Source: Paludibacteraceae bacterium
GTDB taxonomy: Bacteria > Bacteroidota > Bacteroidia > Bacteroidales > Paludibacteraceae
Length of the DNA stretch: 64,000 nucleotides
Direction: 5' to 3'
Assembly (NCBI GenBank): GCA_017547145.1
Contig: JAFYQJ010000011.1
Coordinates: 124,001-188,000 of the forward strand
This document shows, in pieces, positions 26,648 to 34,926 of the stretch. A model generated the notes under the pieces. It worked only from the letters and a program-made list of their open reading frames with translations, did not search any database and was not told where the DNA came from. Positions within the stretch are counted from its first letter, which is position 1. Every line of letters begins with the position of its first letter. Position numbers and translations under genes: made by a program.

Positions 26648-27763
26648 TTACCTCAAACGATAATTATTTCCTGGAAGACATTTTATTATGTCTTTGAATT
26701 CCATTTCTATAAGAAGCGAAGCCATCGTAGAAATTGGTATACCCGTTTCGTTAGAAATAACATTGATATGAGCCTCGCGTTCTTTTGTAAGAAAAGTTAC
26801 TATTTTCTGTTCATTTTGATTTAAATCTTCGAACACAAAGGCTTGCTGCTGTTCTTTTTTAGTTTCTGCAACGTCCCAACCCATCATACGTTCCAAATCT
26901 TCCGACGATTGTATCAAAGCAGCTTTATTGTACATTATCAAATTATTACATCCCTGCGAATTTATATCACCAACTCGCCCCGGAAATGTAAACACATCTC
27001 TATTATACGAATTAGCAAATTCTGCAGTTATCAAAGCTCCACCTTTTTGTGCCGACTCTACAATCACAACTGCATCGCATAAGCCAGCTATTATTCTATT
27101 ACGCTGAACAAAATTAGGGGCATCGGGCGAAGTTCCACTCGTGTATTCCGATACTACAGCACCAGCCTCTAACATTTTGTCAGCAACAGCGTAATGCACC
27201 GAAGGATATATTTTATCCAACCCATGAGCAACAACTCCAATAGTAGGTATTTGTGCATTTAAAGCCGATTTGTGAGCACAAATATCAACTCCATAGGCAA
27301 GACCACTTACTATTGTTAAATCCTTATGCCGTTGGGCTAAATTTTGCACTAAATGCTGACACAAATCTTTTCCATAAGCAGACACCTTACGCGTACCAAC
27401 AACCGCTAAAAATTTTCCTGAATTCAAATCGGAATTTCCTTTTACATACAACATCAAAGGTGCATCTACACACTCTTTTAAACGGTATGGATAAGATTTA
27501 TCGGTAAAAAAAAGAGGACGAATAGCTCGTTTTTGTAAAAATTCTAGTTCACGATCGACCAGCACCAAAGCATTATTACGCTGCTCCACAATTTCATTTG
27601 CTAAAACAGTTCCAACACCTTGAACAGAAGAAAGCATTCGCACATTTTCTTCAAAAATTGGTAATACATCTCCAAAGTAAGCTAACAAATTTTTAGCTAA
27701 AATAGGACCGATTCCCTTCAATTTTGTTAATGCTATTTGATATTTTAAAATTGCTTCTTCCAT
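26648..27763 (-). CDS. dprA: DNA processing protein DprA
   Basis: DprA binds incoming single-stranded DNA and loads RecA during natural transformation. The chosen start gives MEEAILKYQIALTKLKGIG; a longer frame would overlap the upstream gene further. An N-terminal helix-hairpin-helix part (GIGPILAKNLL) precedes the Rossmann domain with VVGTRKVSAYG, SGLAYGVDICAHKSAL and RNRIIAGLCDAVVIVES. A winged-helix tail (ISNETGIPISTMASLLIEME) ends the protein. It overlaps the VanZ-like gene by 19 bases and is the last gene of the ftsK-lolA-trxB-vanZ-dprA series. Confidence 0.94.
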   Translation of the reverse strand: MEEAILKYQIALTKLKGIGPILAKNLLAYFGDVLPIFEENVRMLSSVQGVGTVLANEIVEQRNNALVLVDRELEFLQKRAIRPLFFTDKSYPYRLKECVDAPLMLYVKGNSDLNSGKFLAVVGTRKVSAYGKDLCQHLVQNLAQRHKDLTIVSGLAYGVDICAHKSALNAQIPTIGVVAHGLDKIYPSVHYAVADKMLEAGAVVSEYTSGTSPDAPNFVQRNRIIAGLCDAVVIVESAQKGGALITAEFANSYNRDVFTFPGRVGDINSQGCNNLIMYNKAALIQSSEDLERMMGWDVAETKKEQQQAFVFEDLNQNEQKIVTFLTKEREAHINVISNETGIPISTMASLLIEMEFKDIIKCLPGNNYRLR

Positions 27764-28113
27764 CGTTTTTGAAAAATTACATAACACAATATTCCAACAC
27801 AAGTGCCTAAAACATCAGCAAAAAAATCTATCCAGTCACCCGAACGATGTACGAAAAATTCTTGTATCAACTCTAACAATCCTCCCAAAGCAAACGGATA
27901 AAATACAACTAACATTTTAGAGAAAAATGTTGATATATGCGTTTCAAAACATAATACACCACCTAAAACTAAATACAAAAGAAAATGTATCCACTTGTCA
28001 ATGTGAGGTATAAACACAACCTCTACCTCTTTGACATCAAACTTAATAATAGAAAGGAGTATTATAACAATACTCCAAACTATCGTAAAGCAATATTTGC
28101 GTAAAAAAAGCAA
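27745..28113 (-). CDS. VanZ-like membrane protein
   Basis: This 122-residue protein has four hydrophobic segments and the VanZ signature order: an initial helix, DKWIHFLLYLVLGG with its His, a central Glu helix (LLELIQEFF) and SGDWIDFFADVLGTCVG. These small proteins are common in Bacteroidota; their role is not established beyond the teicoplanin-resistance namesake. It lies seven bases after trxB and overlaps dprA. Confidence 0.8.
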   Translation of the reverse strand: MLFLRKYCFTIVWSIVIILLSIIKFDVKEVEVVFIPHIDKWIHFLLYLVLGGVLCFETHISTFFSKMLVVFYPFALGGLLELIQEFFVHRSGDWIDFFADVLGTCVGILCYVIFQKRWKKQF

Positions 28114-28120
28114 TACTATT

Positions 28121-29053
28121 TTATTTCGATTTCAAATATCGCTCTGCCTCAATAGCTGCACGACAACCACTCGCAGCAGCCGTAATGGCTTGGCGATAAT
28201 GAGGATCTGCCACATCGCCCGCAGCAAATACTCCTTCTACATTTGTTTTTGGACTATCAGGTTGAGTTTTTATATATCCTAACTCGTCTGTTTCTACAAA
28301 TGCTTTAAAAACATCAGAATTTGGATGATGACCAATAGCCAAGAAAAATCCATCTATTGCAATGCTAACCTCTTCTTCATCTGCTTGTCCACGGCGTTTT
28401 ACTAAACGTGCTCCTTCTACTCCATCTTCTCCAAAAAGACCTAATGTTTCGTGTTCATAAAGCACTTCGATATTTTCTGTTGCCACAACACGCTCCTGCA
28501 TTATTTTAGAAGCACGCAAAAATGGTTTACGTACAATGAGATATACTTTCTTTGCTAACCCAGCCAAATAAATTGCCTCTTCGCAAGCTGTATCGCCACC
28601 ACCAACTACAGCCACCATCTTCCGACGATAGAAAAATCCATCGCATGTAGCACAAGCAGAAACTCCCATACCTGCGTATTTCTTTTCGTCCGCTAAACCA
28701 AGATATTTTGCCGAAGCACCTGTTGCTATAATTACAGTATCTGCCTCTATCGTCGTTTCGCCATCTATAGTTACCAATTTAGGTGTTACACCAAAATCTA
28801 CTGCAGACACCATACCGAAACGAATTTCGGCACCAAAACGTTCAGCTTGAGAACGCATTTTTTCCATCAATTCTGTTCCTGTAATACCATCAGGAAAACC
28901 CGGAAAATTTTCAATTTCGGTTGTAGTAGTAAGCTGTCCTCCGGGTTGAATACCTTCATATAACACAGGACTCAAATTTGCTCGAGATGCATAGATAGCT
29001 GCTGTATAACCTGCAGGGCCAGAACCTATAATCAAACATTTTACTCTTTCCAT
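28121..29053 (-). CDS. trxB: Thioredoxin reductase
   Basis: TrxB is an NADPH-dependent flavoenzyme that reduces thioredoxin. The sequence shows FAD-binding GSGPAGYTAAIYA near the start, the redox pair CATCDG (about residues 136-141), NADPH-binding VGGGDTACEEA and the C-terminal FAD motif GVFAAGDVADPHYRQA. At 310 residues it has the standard low-molecular-weight form. It is eight bases after lolA in a minus-strand series with ftsK. Confidence 0.96.
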   Translation of the reverse strand: MERVKCLIIGSGPAGYTAAIYASRANLSPVLYEGIQPGGQLTTTTEIENFPGFPDGITGTELMEKMRSQAERFGAEIRFGMVSAVDFGVTPKLVTIDGETTIEADTVIIATGASAKYLGLADEKKYAGMGVSACATCDGFFYRRKMVAVVGGGDTACEEAIYLAGLAKKVYLIVRKPFLRASKIMQERVVATENIEVLYEHETLGLFGEDGVEGARLVKRRGQADEEEVSIAIDGFFLAIGHHPNSDVFKAFVETDELGYIKTQPDSPKTNVEGVFAAGDVADPHYRQAITAAASGCRAAIEAERYLKSK

Positions 29054-29060
29054 ATCTTTT

Positions 29061-29705
29061 TTATCTTAAATCATTAATCATTACGTTAGGATATTTCGAT
29101 TTATCAAAAACAAAAACAGAATCGGCTATCGATTTTAATAATTGATAATTTTTTGTTGAAAACAAAGTTGAAGTACCATTTTTAAACGAAATTTTCATCG
29201 ATACAATCTGTTTATTACTTGCTTTTACTACCAACGAAACTTTAAAATGGTCGGCTGTTTTATCCAAAGGATATAAATTCAACAAACGATTAGGCGATGC
29301 TTCTACATCATCAGCATCAAATTGTACCATATGTGTTTTTCGAAATTCTTTTATCATTAAAATAGGATTTACATCGCTCAACTCTTTACCCGTAGGCTCA
29401 GATATAGACACTTCGTCAATATCTTTCATATACATCCATTGTGTTTTCCCATCGAAAAACAAAGTCATTCCGTCGAGCAAAAAATAAAACTTATTGCCTT
29501 TTAGTATCAGTTTTCCTTGTTTTATTTCGCTCTCGTTTGAGATTGCATTTTCGTAAGTTACCGAAAAATCTGTTTGCAACGGATTATTTTGCAATACTGC
29601 TATCGTTTTATCAAAAAATGTTTTTGCATGCTGATCGGTTTGTGCAGCAGCAATGAATGGCATACATACAATAAAAATTGCTACTATCTTTCTTATCTTT
29701 TTCAT
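29061..29705 (-). CDS. Outer-membrane lipoprotein carrier LolA-like protein
   Basis: It has a cleavable signal peptide (MKKIRKIVAIFIVCMPFIAAAQ) followed by about 190 residues of the LolA/LolB half-barrel type: QTDFSVTYENA, KGKLILKGNKFYF, DGKTQWMYMKDIDEVSIS, and the closing KYPNVMINDLR. LolA proteins ferry lipoproteins through the periplasm. It follows ftsK by five bases, an arrangement common in Bacteroidota. Confidence 0.85.
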   Translation of the reverse strand: MKKIRKIVAIFIVCMPFIAAAQTDQHAKTFFDKTIAVLQNNPLQTDFSVTYENAISNESEIKQGKLILKGNKFYFLLDGMTLFFDGKTQWMYMKDIDEVSISEPTGKELSDVNPILMIKEFRKTHMVQFDADDVEASPNRLLNLYPLDKTADHFKVSLVVKASNKQIVSMKISFKNGTSTLFSTKNYQLLKSIADSVFVFDKSKYPNVMINDLR

Positions 29706-29710
29706 AATTC

Positions 29711-32083
29711 TTAATTCATATTGTTAAGCATTTGATCTAATTCAAACTCTGATGCAACCAACACTTTTCGTGGTTTGCTTCCTTCTTGTGGACCAATAAT
29801 ACCAGCATGTTCCAACTGATCCATAATTCGTCCTGCACGATTAAATCCTACACTAAATTTTCGCTGAATATTTGAGGTAGAACCTTGTTGTGTGCTGACT
29901 ACCATACGAGCAGCTTCCTCAAAAAGCGGATCGCGTTGCGTCATATCTACACCACTTATATTGAGGTCGCCTCCCGATTCTGATATTTCACATTCAGGTA
30001 AAATATATGCCGAAGGATAGGCTTGTTGTTTGCTTACGTGTTCTACTATTTTTTCAACTTCTGGAGTGTCAACAAAGGCACATTGCACACGCACCAAGTC
30101 ATTGCCACCTCCCAAATAAAGCAAATCACCTTTCCCTACTAATTGATTGGCACCAGAAGCATCAAGAATAGTACGTGAATCTATCATTGACGACACACGG
30201 AATGCAATACGACCAGGTACGTTCGCCTTGATTACGCCAGTAATAATATTTACAGACGGACGTTGTGTTGCCAAAATCATATGCATACCTACAGCACGAG
30301 CCTTTTGAGCAATACGAGCAATAGGTGTTTCTACCTCTTTACCAGCAACCATTATAAAATCACCAAACTCGTCGATAACTATCACAATATAAGGCAAAAA
30401 TCGATGTCCTTTTTCAGGATTCAATTGTCTATTAACAAACTTCTCGTTATATTCTATTATATTTCTACAATGTGCAGCCATCAATAATTTATAACGATCT
30501 TCCATCTCAATAACTAGTGAATTGAGTGTTTGTATCACTTTTGTTGAATCTGTTATAATTACACTATCTTGGTCTGGCATTTTTGCCATATAATGTTTTT
30601 CGAGAGAAGCATAAATATTAAATTCCACCATTTTAGGGTCGATAAGCACAAACTTCAGCTCCGAAGGATGCTTTTTGTAAAGCAAAGACGTGATAATAGC
30701 ATTCAAACCAACCGATTTACCTTGACCAGTAGCTCCAGCAACTAAAAGATGTGGCGTTTTTGCCAAATCAAACATAAATACTTCGTTCGTTATAGTTCGC
30801 CCAAGTGCTACAGGTAAAACAAATTTTTCTTCTTCTTGAAATTTTTTCGAAGCTATTACCGAATGCATCGATACTATTTGTGGATTTTCGTTAGGAACTT
30901 CGATACCAATTGTACCTTTACCCGGAATAGGTGCAATAATACGAATACCCGTTGCTTTCAAACTCAACATAATATCACTCTCGAGATTTCGTATTTTGCT
31001 TATGCGTGTACCTGCTTGAGGCACTATTTCGTATAACGTAATTGTTGGACCAACTGTTGCTTTTACACTTTCTACTTCTATGCCATAGTTTCGTAAAGTA
31101 GTAACAATTTTGTCTTTGTTGGCATTTTGTTCCTGCATATCCACCACAGGCATATTTTCGTTAGGATATGTTTTTAAGAGCGAAAGCTGAGGAAATTTAT
31201 AATGCATCAAATCGAGACGAGGATCATATTTTCCGTATTTCTTCAAGATGTATTCAGGATCGTTAATTGCCATTTCGGTATCTAACGAATCTTGTATTTC
31301 TACTTCGATTTCGTTTTCATTATCTAAAATCTCTACTTCCGAACTATCTTCTATAGGAGTTTCCACCATAAAGTCATCTTTTTCTTCATCATTAGAAAAA
31401 GTTATCTCGTTGATTATTTCTTCTTGTTCTACAAGTTCTTCTACTACATCCTCTTCTAGTTTTTCATCTACTATTTCATCGCTTTGGATAGGTAAAGCCG
31501 TTTTTTTTCGTACAAACAAATTTTTTATCCAAAAAATTGATTGCGAAGAACAAAGCATAAGAATCATTACAAAAACAGCTATTATTATCAAAATAGTTCC
31601 CCAACCACAATTTTCAAACAAATATTCACTCATAAAATCGCCATGAGCTCCTCCGAAGCTTACAGCCCAGTTTTGATAAAATTTATAGAAAAAGAAGCTA
31701 AAAAAAACAGACCCCCAAACAAGAATAATAGCTGAAAGAATGAATGCTTTCCACAGTGGCATCAATTTTTTTCCTACCAAACGTAATGCTAATACAAAAG
31801 GAAAAAGTAATGCTGCAAAAGAAGCAACTCCAAATCCATTATTAATGATGTTATTGGCCATTTTTGCACCAATATATCCTGTCCAATTTGTTACATGTTT
31901 ATTTTTGGTAGCCACTAGTATCTGACTTTGGTCATCACTTGCTGTAAACAAAAATGAAAACATGGCAAAAAATAGGTATAAAACAAAAAATATCAGCAAC
32001 AAACTCAACAAATAGCGTGTACGTTCGTCAACAAAAAACTTTTTTATACGAGTAAATAGTCCTTCTTTTTGTTTTTTAGCCAT
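29711..32083 (-). CDS. ftsK: DNA translocase FtsK/SpoIIIE
   Basis: FtsK pumps chromosome ends across the closing septum. Residues 1-190 carry four or five membrane segments. A Glu-rich acidic linker (VDEKLEEDVVEELVEQEE) follows. The motor has the alpha domain (YGIEVESVKATVGPTIT), Walker A GATGQGKSVGLNAI, Walker B YIVIVIDEFGDF and ATQRPSVNIITGVIKANVP. The C-terminal gamma winged helix (IQRKFSVGFNRAGRIMDQLE) reads orientation sequences. At 790 residues the length is normal. Confidence 0.96.
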   Translation of the reverse strand: MAKKQKEGLFTRIKKFFVDERTRYLLSLLLIFFVLYLFFAMFSFLFTASDDQSQILVATKNKHVTNWTGYIGAKMANNIINNGFGVASFAALLFPFVLALRLVGKKLMPLWKAFILSAIILVWGSVFFSFFFYKFYQNWAVSFGGAHGDFMSEYLFENCGWGTILIIIAVFVMILMLCSSQSIFWIKNLFVRKKTALPIQSDEIVDEKLEEDVVEELVEQEEIINEITFSNDEEKDDFMVETPIEDSSEVEILDNENEIEVEIQDSLDTEMAINDPEYILKKYGKYDPRLDLMHYKFPQLSLLKTYPNENMPVVDMQEQNANKDKIVTTLRNYGIEVESVKATVGPTITLYEIVPQAGTRISKIRNLESDIMLSLKATGIRIIAPIPGKGTIGIEVPNENPQIVSMHSVIASKKFQEEEKFVLPVALGRTITNEVFMFDLAKTPHLLVAGATGQGKSVGLNAIITSLLYKKHPSELKFVLIDPKMVEFNIYASLEKHYMAKMPDQDSVIITDSTKVIQTLNSLVIEMEDRYKLLMAAHCRNIIEYNEKFVNRQLNPEKGHRFLPYIVIVIDEFGDFIMVAGKEVETPIARIAQKARAVGMHMILATQRPSVNIITGVIKANVPGRIAFRVSSMIDSRTILDASGANQLVGKGDLLYLGGGNDLVRVQCAFVDTPEVEKIVEHVSKQQAYPSAYILPECEISESGGDLNISGVDMTQRDPLFEEAARMVVSTQQGSTSNIQRKFSVGFNRAGRIMDQLEHAGIIGPQEGSKPRKVLVASEFELDQMLNNMN

Positions 32084-32184
32084 AGCAAAACCCTTTTAGT
32101 CTTGCAAAAATAATAAAATAGAAATGCAAAAAAAACTCTTAATTTTTCTAGAATATATTATTTTACTTTTTTAAAGATCCTATC

Positions 32185-32691
32185 CTAATCAATGAACATA
32201 TCTGTTTGAGTATCTTCAAATTTTTTCGAAGCTAATATAATAGTGCGTAAATGTTCATACTCTTTTACCATAGAATTGGGAATCATAAAGAAATGTATTT
32301 TTTTCTTTTTACATATTTCTTGCTTGTATTTATCTGATTGCTCTCGAAGTTTGTTACCAAAATGCTCTCCTCCATTTATTTCTATAACTATCTCAGGAAC
32401 AAGACGATTAAAAAATCGTGTTTTGCTATATAAAACACAATCAAACTCATGCTTATCTTTACTTAACTCTATATCATCTGCAAAGATTTTACTGAAAGGC
32501 ACATTCCGTTGAGCTTCAAAATAAGAATGAACAGAACAAAAATGAGCAATAGTTTTATAAAATTCATCTTCATTAAGACTTCCGTTTGATTTACCGATTT
32601 CTACTTTTGGACTAAGAGGAACATTTATACAACCATTGCTTTTTACATATTCTATTAAATCCACAAGGTCATTTTGTTCATTATTAGCCAA
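32185..32691 (-). CDS. DUF2726-like nuclease-fold protein (probably the C-terminal part of a frameshifted gene)
   Basis: The domain FDCVLYSKTRFFNRLVPEIVIEINGGEHF followed by KYKQEICKKKKIHFFMI has the Asp...Glu-x-x pattern and layout of DUF2726, a restriction-endonuclease-like fold; exact catalysis is unknown. There is no ATG before the domain: the nearest possible start is TTG. The same frame continues upstream to an A8 tract at the end of the preceding gene, where a one-base shift would join the two. It is therefore likely the second half of one protein. Confidence 0.6.
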   Translation of the reverse strand: MANNEQNDLVDLIEYVKSNGCINVPLSPKVEIGKSNGSLNEDEFYKTIAHFCSVHSYFEAQRNVPFSKIFADDIELSKDKHEFDCVLYSKTRFFNRLVPEIVIEINGGEHFGNKLREQSDKYKQEICKKKKIHFFMIPNSMVKEYEHLRTIILASKKFEDTQTDMFID

Positions 32692-32723
32692 CTTTTTAGT
32701 TATCTCATAATCGCTAGCAATTA

Positions 32724-33218
32724 TTAATCTTTTTTTTGCTCATCATTCAGATAATAACTCCCGTTTTTCGACAATGTATCAATATCAATCCCTCTTATCA
32801 AACCATAATCTTTTCGATAAGGATCTTCATCAAAATAATAGCAAGATTTATAATAATCAAGCAATGATTTTACTTCTGTATCATATTGCAACCAACTTAA
32901 ATGTCCAGTATATTCTTCAATTTTGTTTTTACAAGACAGAGGAACATCGTAATGAGAAAATTCTATTATTTCAGCCGACTTTATTTTATCAAGATAAAGT
33001 TTAGGAACATCTTTACATTCGTTGATATTTAGAGATGGATTATAAATTTTCCCTTTTATGATAGGAGCTTCCTCGTTAAAGATAATATCAAATATTGCAA
33101 GCCAAAATTTTACAACTTCACCATTGCTATTGAGATAATTTACATGAAGTAATTTTTCTTTATAAATAGCTTGTTGTATCAGTTTTCCAATTTTTTCTCG
33201 TTTCTTATTTTTTGACAT
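32724..33218 (-). CDS. WYL-like domain protein (probably the N-terminal part of a frameshifted gene)
   Basis: Not firmly recognised. The first 100 residues (IQQAIYKEKLLHVNYLNSNG, FWLAIFDI) resemble the small beta-barrel WYL-like modules found at the N-terminus of some large Bacteroidota helicase/nuclease proteins. The stop lies six bases after the run of eight A (minus strand; 32730-32737). Reading across that run in the alternative frame leads directly into the DUF2726-like part, so this may be the front of a roughly 340-residue protein. The gene diverges from nth. Confidence 0.5.
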   Translation of the reverse strand: MSKNKKREKIGKLIQQAIYKEKLLHVNYLNSNGEVVKFWLAIFDIIFNEEAPIIKGKIYNPSLNINECKDVPKLYLDKIKSAEIIEFSHYDVPLSCKNKIEEYTGHLSWLQYDTEVKSLLDYYKSCYYFDEDPYRKDYGLIRGIDIDTLSKNGSYYLNDEQKKD

Positions 33219-33302
33219 AAAAAAAATCTCCTAACAACGAATCACACAAAGGTAACATTTTTAGTACTTTTGTAAGAACATTATTATAAATAGCTTTTTT
33301 AG

Positions 33303-33944
33303 ATGACAAAAAAAGAGCGTTACTCGGCTGTGATTGCTTGGTTTGAGGAGAATATGCCTGTGGCAGAAACTGAGTTACATTATTCAAATCCTTTCGAATT
33401 GCTTGTGGCGGTAATTCTTTCGGCTCAATGCACCGACAAACGAGTAAATATGATTACTCCGCGTCTCTTTCACGACTACCCAACACCCGAAGCAATGGCA
33501 GCTACCACACCCGAAGTGATTTTTGAATACATCAGTAGCGTATCGTACCCCAACAACAAAGCCAAGCATTTGGCAGGTATGGCAAAAATGCTTGTAAGCC
33601 AATTCGGGAGCGAAGTACCCGATAATACCGACGATTTGCAAAAACTACCCGGAGTAGGCCGAAAAACTGCCAACGTGATTGCCTCCGTGGTATTCAATCA
33701 ACCAAAAATGGCGGTAGATACGCACGTTTTCCGTGTGGCAGAACGCATAGGACTAACCACCAATAGCAAAAATCCTCTGCAAACCGAAAAAGAATTGGTA
33801 AAACATATCCCCGAAAATCTTATACCCAAAGCACACCACTGGCTTATTCTGCACGGCAGATACGTATGCATAGCACGCAAACCAAAATGCTCCACTTGCG
33901 GATTGCAAAATGTGTGTAGGTATATAAAAAAAGAAAGAGCATAA
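33303..33944 (+). CDS. nth: Endonuclease III (DNA glycosylase/AP lyase)
   Basis: Nth removes oxidised pyrimidines in base excision repair. The helix-hairpin-helix LPGVGRKTANV with catalytic Lys and VDTHVFRVAERIG with catalytic Asp are intact. The C-terminal [4Fe-4S] ligands have the correct C-x6-C-x2-C-x5-C spacing (CIARKPKCSTCGLQNVC). At 213 residues it has the usual length. A terminator overlaps its end. Confidence 0.96.
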   Translation: MTKKERYSAVIAWFEENMPVAETELHYSNPFELLVAVILSAQCTDKRVNMITPRLFHDYPTPEAMAATTPEVIFEYISSVSYPNNKAKHLAGMAKMLVSQFGSEVPDNTDDLQKLPGVGRKTANVIASVVFNQPKMAVDTHVFRVAERIGLTTNSKNPLQTEKELVKHIPENLIPKAHHWLILHGRYVCIARKPKCSTCGLQNVCRYIKKERA

Positions 33945-33957
33945 GCTCTTTCCTTTT
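33933..33957 (+). terminator. Intrinsic terminator after nth
   Basis: GAAAGAGC, loop ATAA (including the nth stop), GCTCTTTC, then CTTTTT. The stem begins inside the last codons of nth; the facing gene converges immediately after, so it may serve both strands. Confidence 0.75.
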
Positions 33958-33959
33958 TA

Positions 33960-34526
33960 TCATTTTATAAACTTCATCAGTTCTTCTTTTCGTTTATTAT
34001 ATTCTTCTTCAGAAATCAATTCCATTTCTAATTTCTCTTTTTCTTTCTTCAATTGTTCCATTGCAGCATCAGATGTCATTCCTAAACCTTTAATTTCTCC
34101 ATTCTGTAAAGCATTTTCAAACTGAATAAGAACACCTCCTAATCCTTGTAAATAAGCACGAATTTCAATTGACGCTCCTTTCTTTTTAGAACCATTTACA
34201 GAAATCTTTTTAATTTTCATCTTTGTTCCTGCATATTCTGCACTAAGTCCAGGTGCTGTTCCTATTAAAATAGCACCAGCTTGACCTAGTTCTGACTGCA
34301 AAAATGTAAATCTTTTTCCATTAAAAGGAACTCCAACCGTAATATCGTCTCCTATACGATAAGCGTGATTATCCGAAGCTACATAGATTTCATAAGTTTT
34401 TTCCAATTCTTTTTGTGGATTAACACACTTTTCTATCATCTCATAAGTTACTGTTTGTTGAGCAAAAGCTGTCATTGAAAAACTTACTATTGCTATCAAT
34501 AATGCAATTTTTTTATTCATATTCAT
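33960..34526 (-). CDS. Exported protein with C-terminal SHOCT-like segment
   Basis: Function not recognised. A signal peptide (KKIALLIAIVSFSMTAFAQQ) precedes about 110 residues of beta-rich sequence. The C-terminus, LISEEEYNKRKEELMKFIK after a charged helix (KKEKEKLEMELI), has the pattern of the SHOCT oligomerisation motif. A second ATG two codons downstream is equally possible as start. It converges on nth and is flanked upstream by the structured element at 34.6 kb. Confidence 0.65.
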   Translation of the reverse strand: MNMNKKIALLIAIVSFSMTAFAQQTVTYEMIEKCVNPQKELEKTYEIYVASDNHAYRIGDDITVGVPFNGKRFTFLQSELGQAGAILIGTAPGLSAEYAGTKMKIKKISVNGSKKKGASIEIRAYLQGLGGVLIQFENALQNGEIKGLGMTSDAAMEQLKKEKEKLEMELISEEEYNKRKEELMKFIK

Positions 34527-34602
34527 ATAAATTTGTTTTTAAAATTTTCCTACTCACTTTACGGCTTTTCGGGTTACTCCGTAGCACCAGAAAAATCTAA
34601 AC

Positions 34603-34843
34603 TTACGCACATAAAAATAGCGTGGTGCTAAAATTTGTTTTCTTTGGGTCTTGAGGATTTCTGGACTACCTTTCTTACCAAATAAACGAACAAAGCCCAC
34701 GCTTCTTGCGTGTTCATTTTAGGCTTATTCTTGGTAAGAAATCTTAAAAGTGTCCAGTTTTCAAGACCCAAGAGCGACTTAAAACGCTATTTCCAATATT
34801 TTCAAGATGTGCGTAAAAATTACGCTAATTTATTTCATAGGCA
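34603..34843 (+). repeat. Structured element A: nested hairpin with switch-like outer stem
   Basis: Within a 400-base gene-free gap, successive arms pair inward: TTACGCACAT (34603-34612) with ATGTGCGTAA (34807-34816); AAATAGCGT (34615-34623) with ACGCTATTT (34784-34792); TCTTTGGGTCTTGA (34641-34654) with TCAAGACCCAAGA (34761-34773); CTGGAC with GTCCAG; and TTTCTTACCA (34671-34680) with TGGTAAGAAA (34732-34741), enclosing a GC hairpin ACGC-TTCTT-GCGT. The arm GCGTAA can instead pair with TTACGC at 34820-34825. The end TTTATTTCATAGGCAAAA is shared with element B at 46.5 kb. No coding potential is seen. It could be a regulatory RNA leader for the U32 peptidase gene or a mobile repeat. Confidence 0.7.
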
Positions 34844-34926
34844 AAACTATTTTCAAAATTCGCTCAAAGATAAGCATTTTTAAAACTCACACATTAAATT
34901 TTTATCTTTGCAAAAAGAATAAATAT

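Noticed and set aside
17960-26650. Integrase and attachment sites at the restriction island ends
   Set aside because: No integrase gene, tRNA target or convincing direct repeat could be found at either border.
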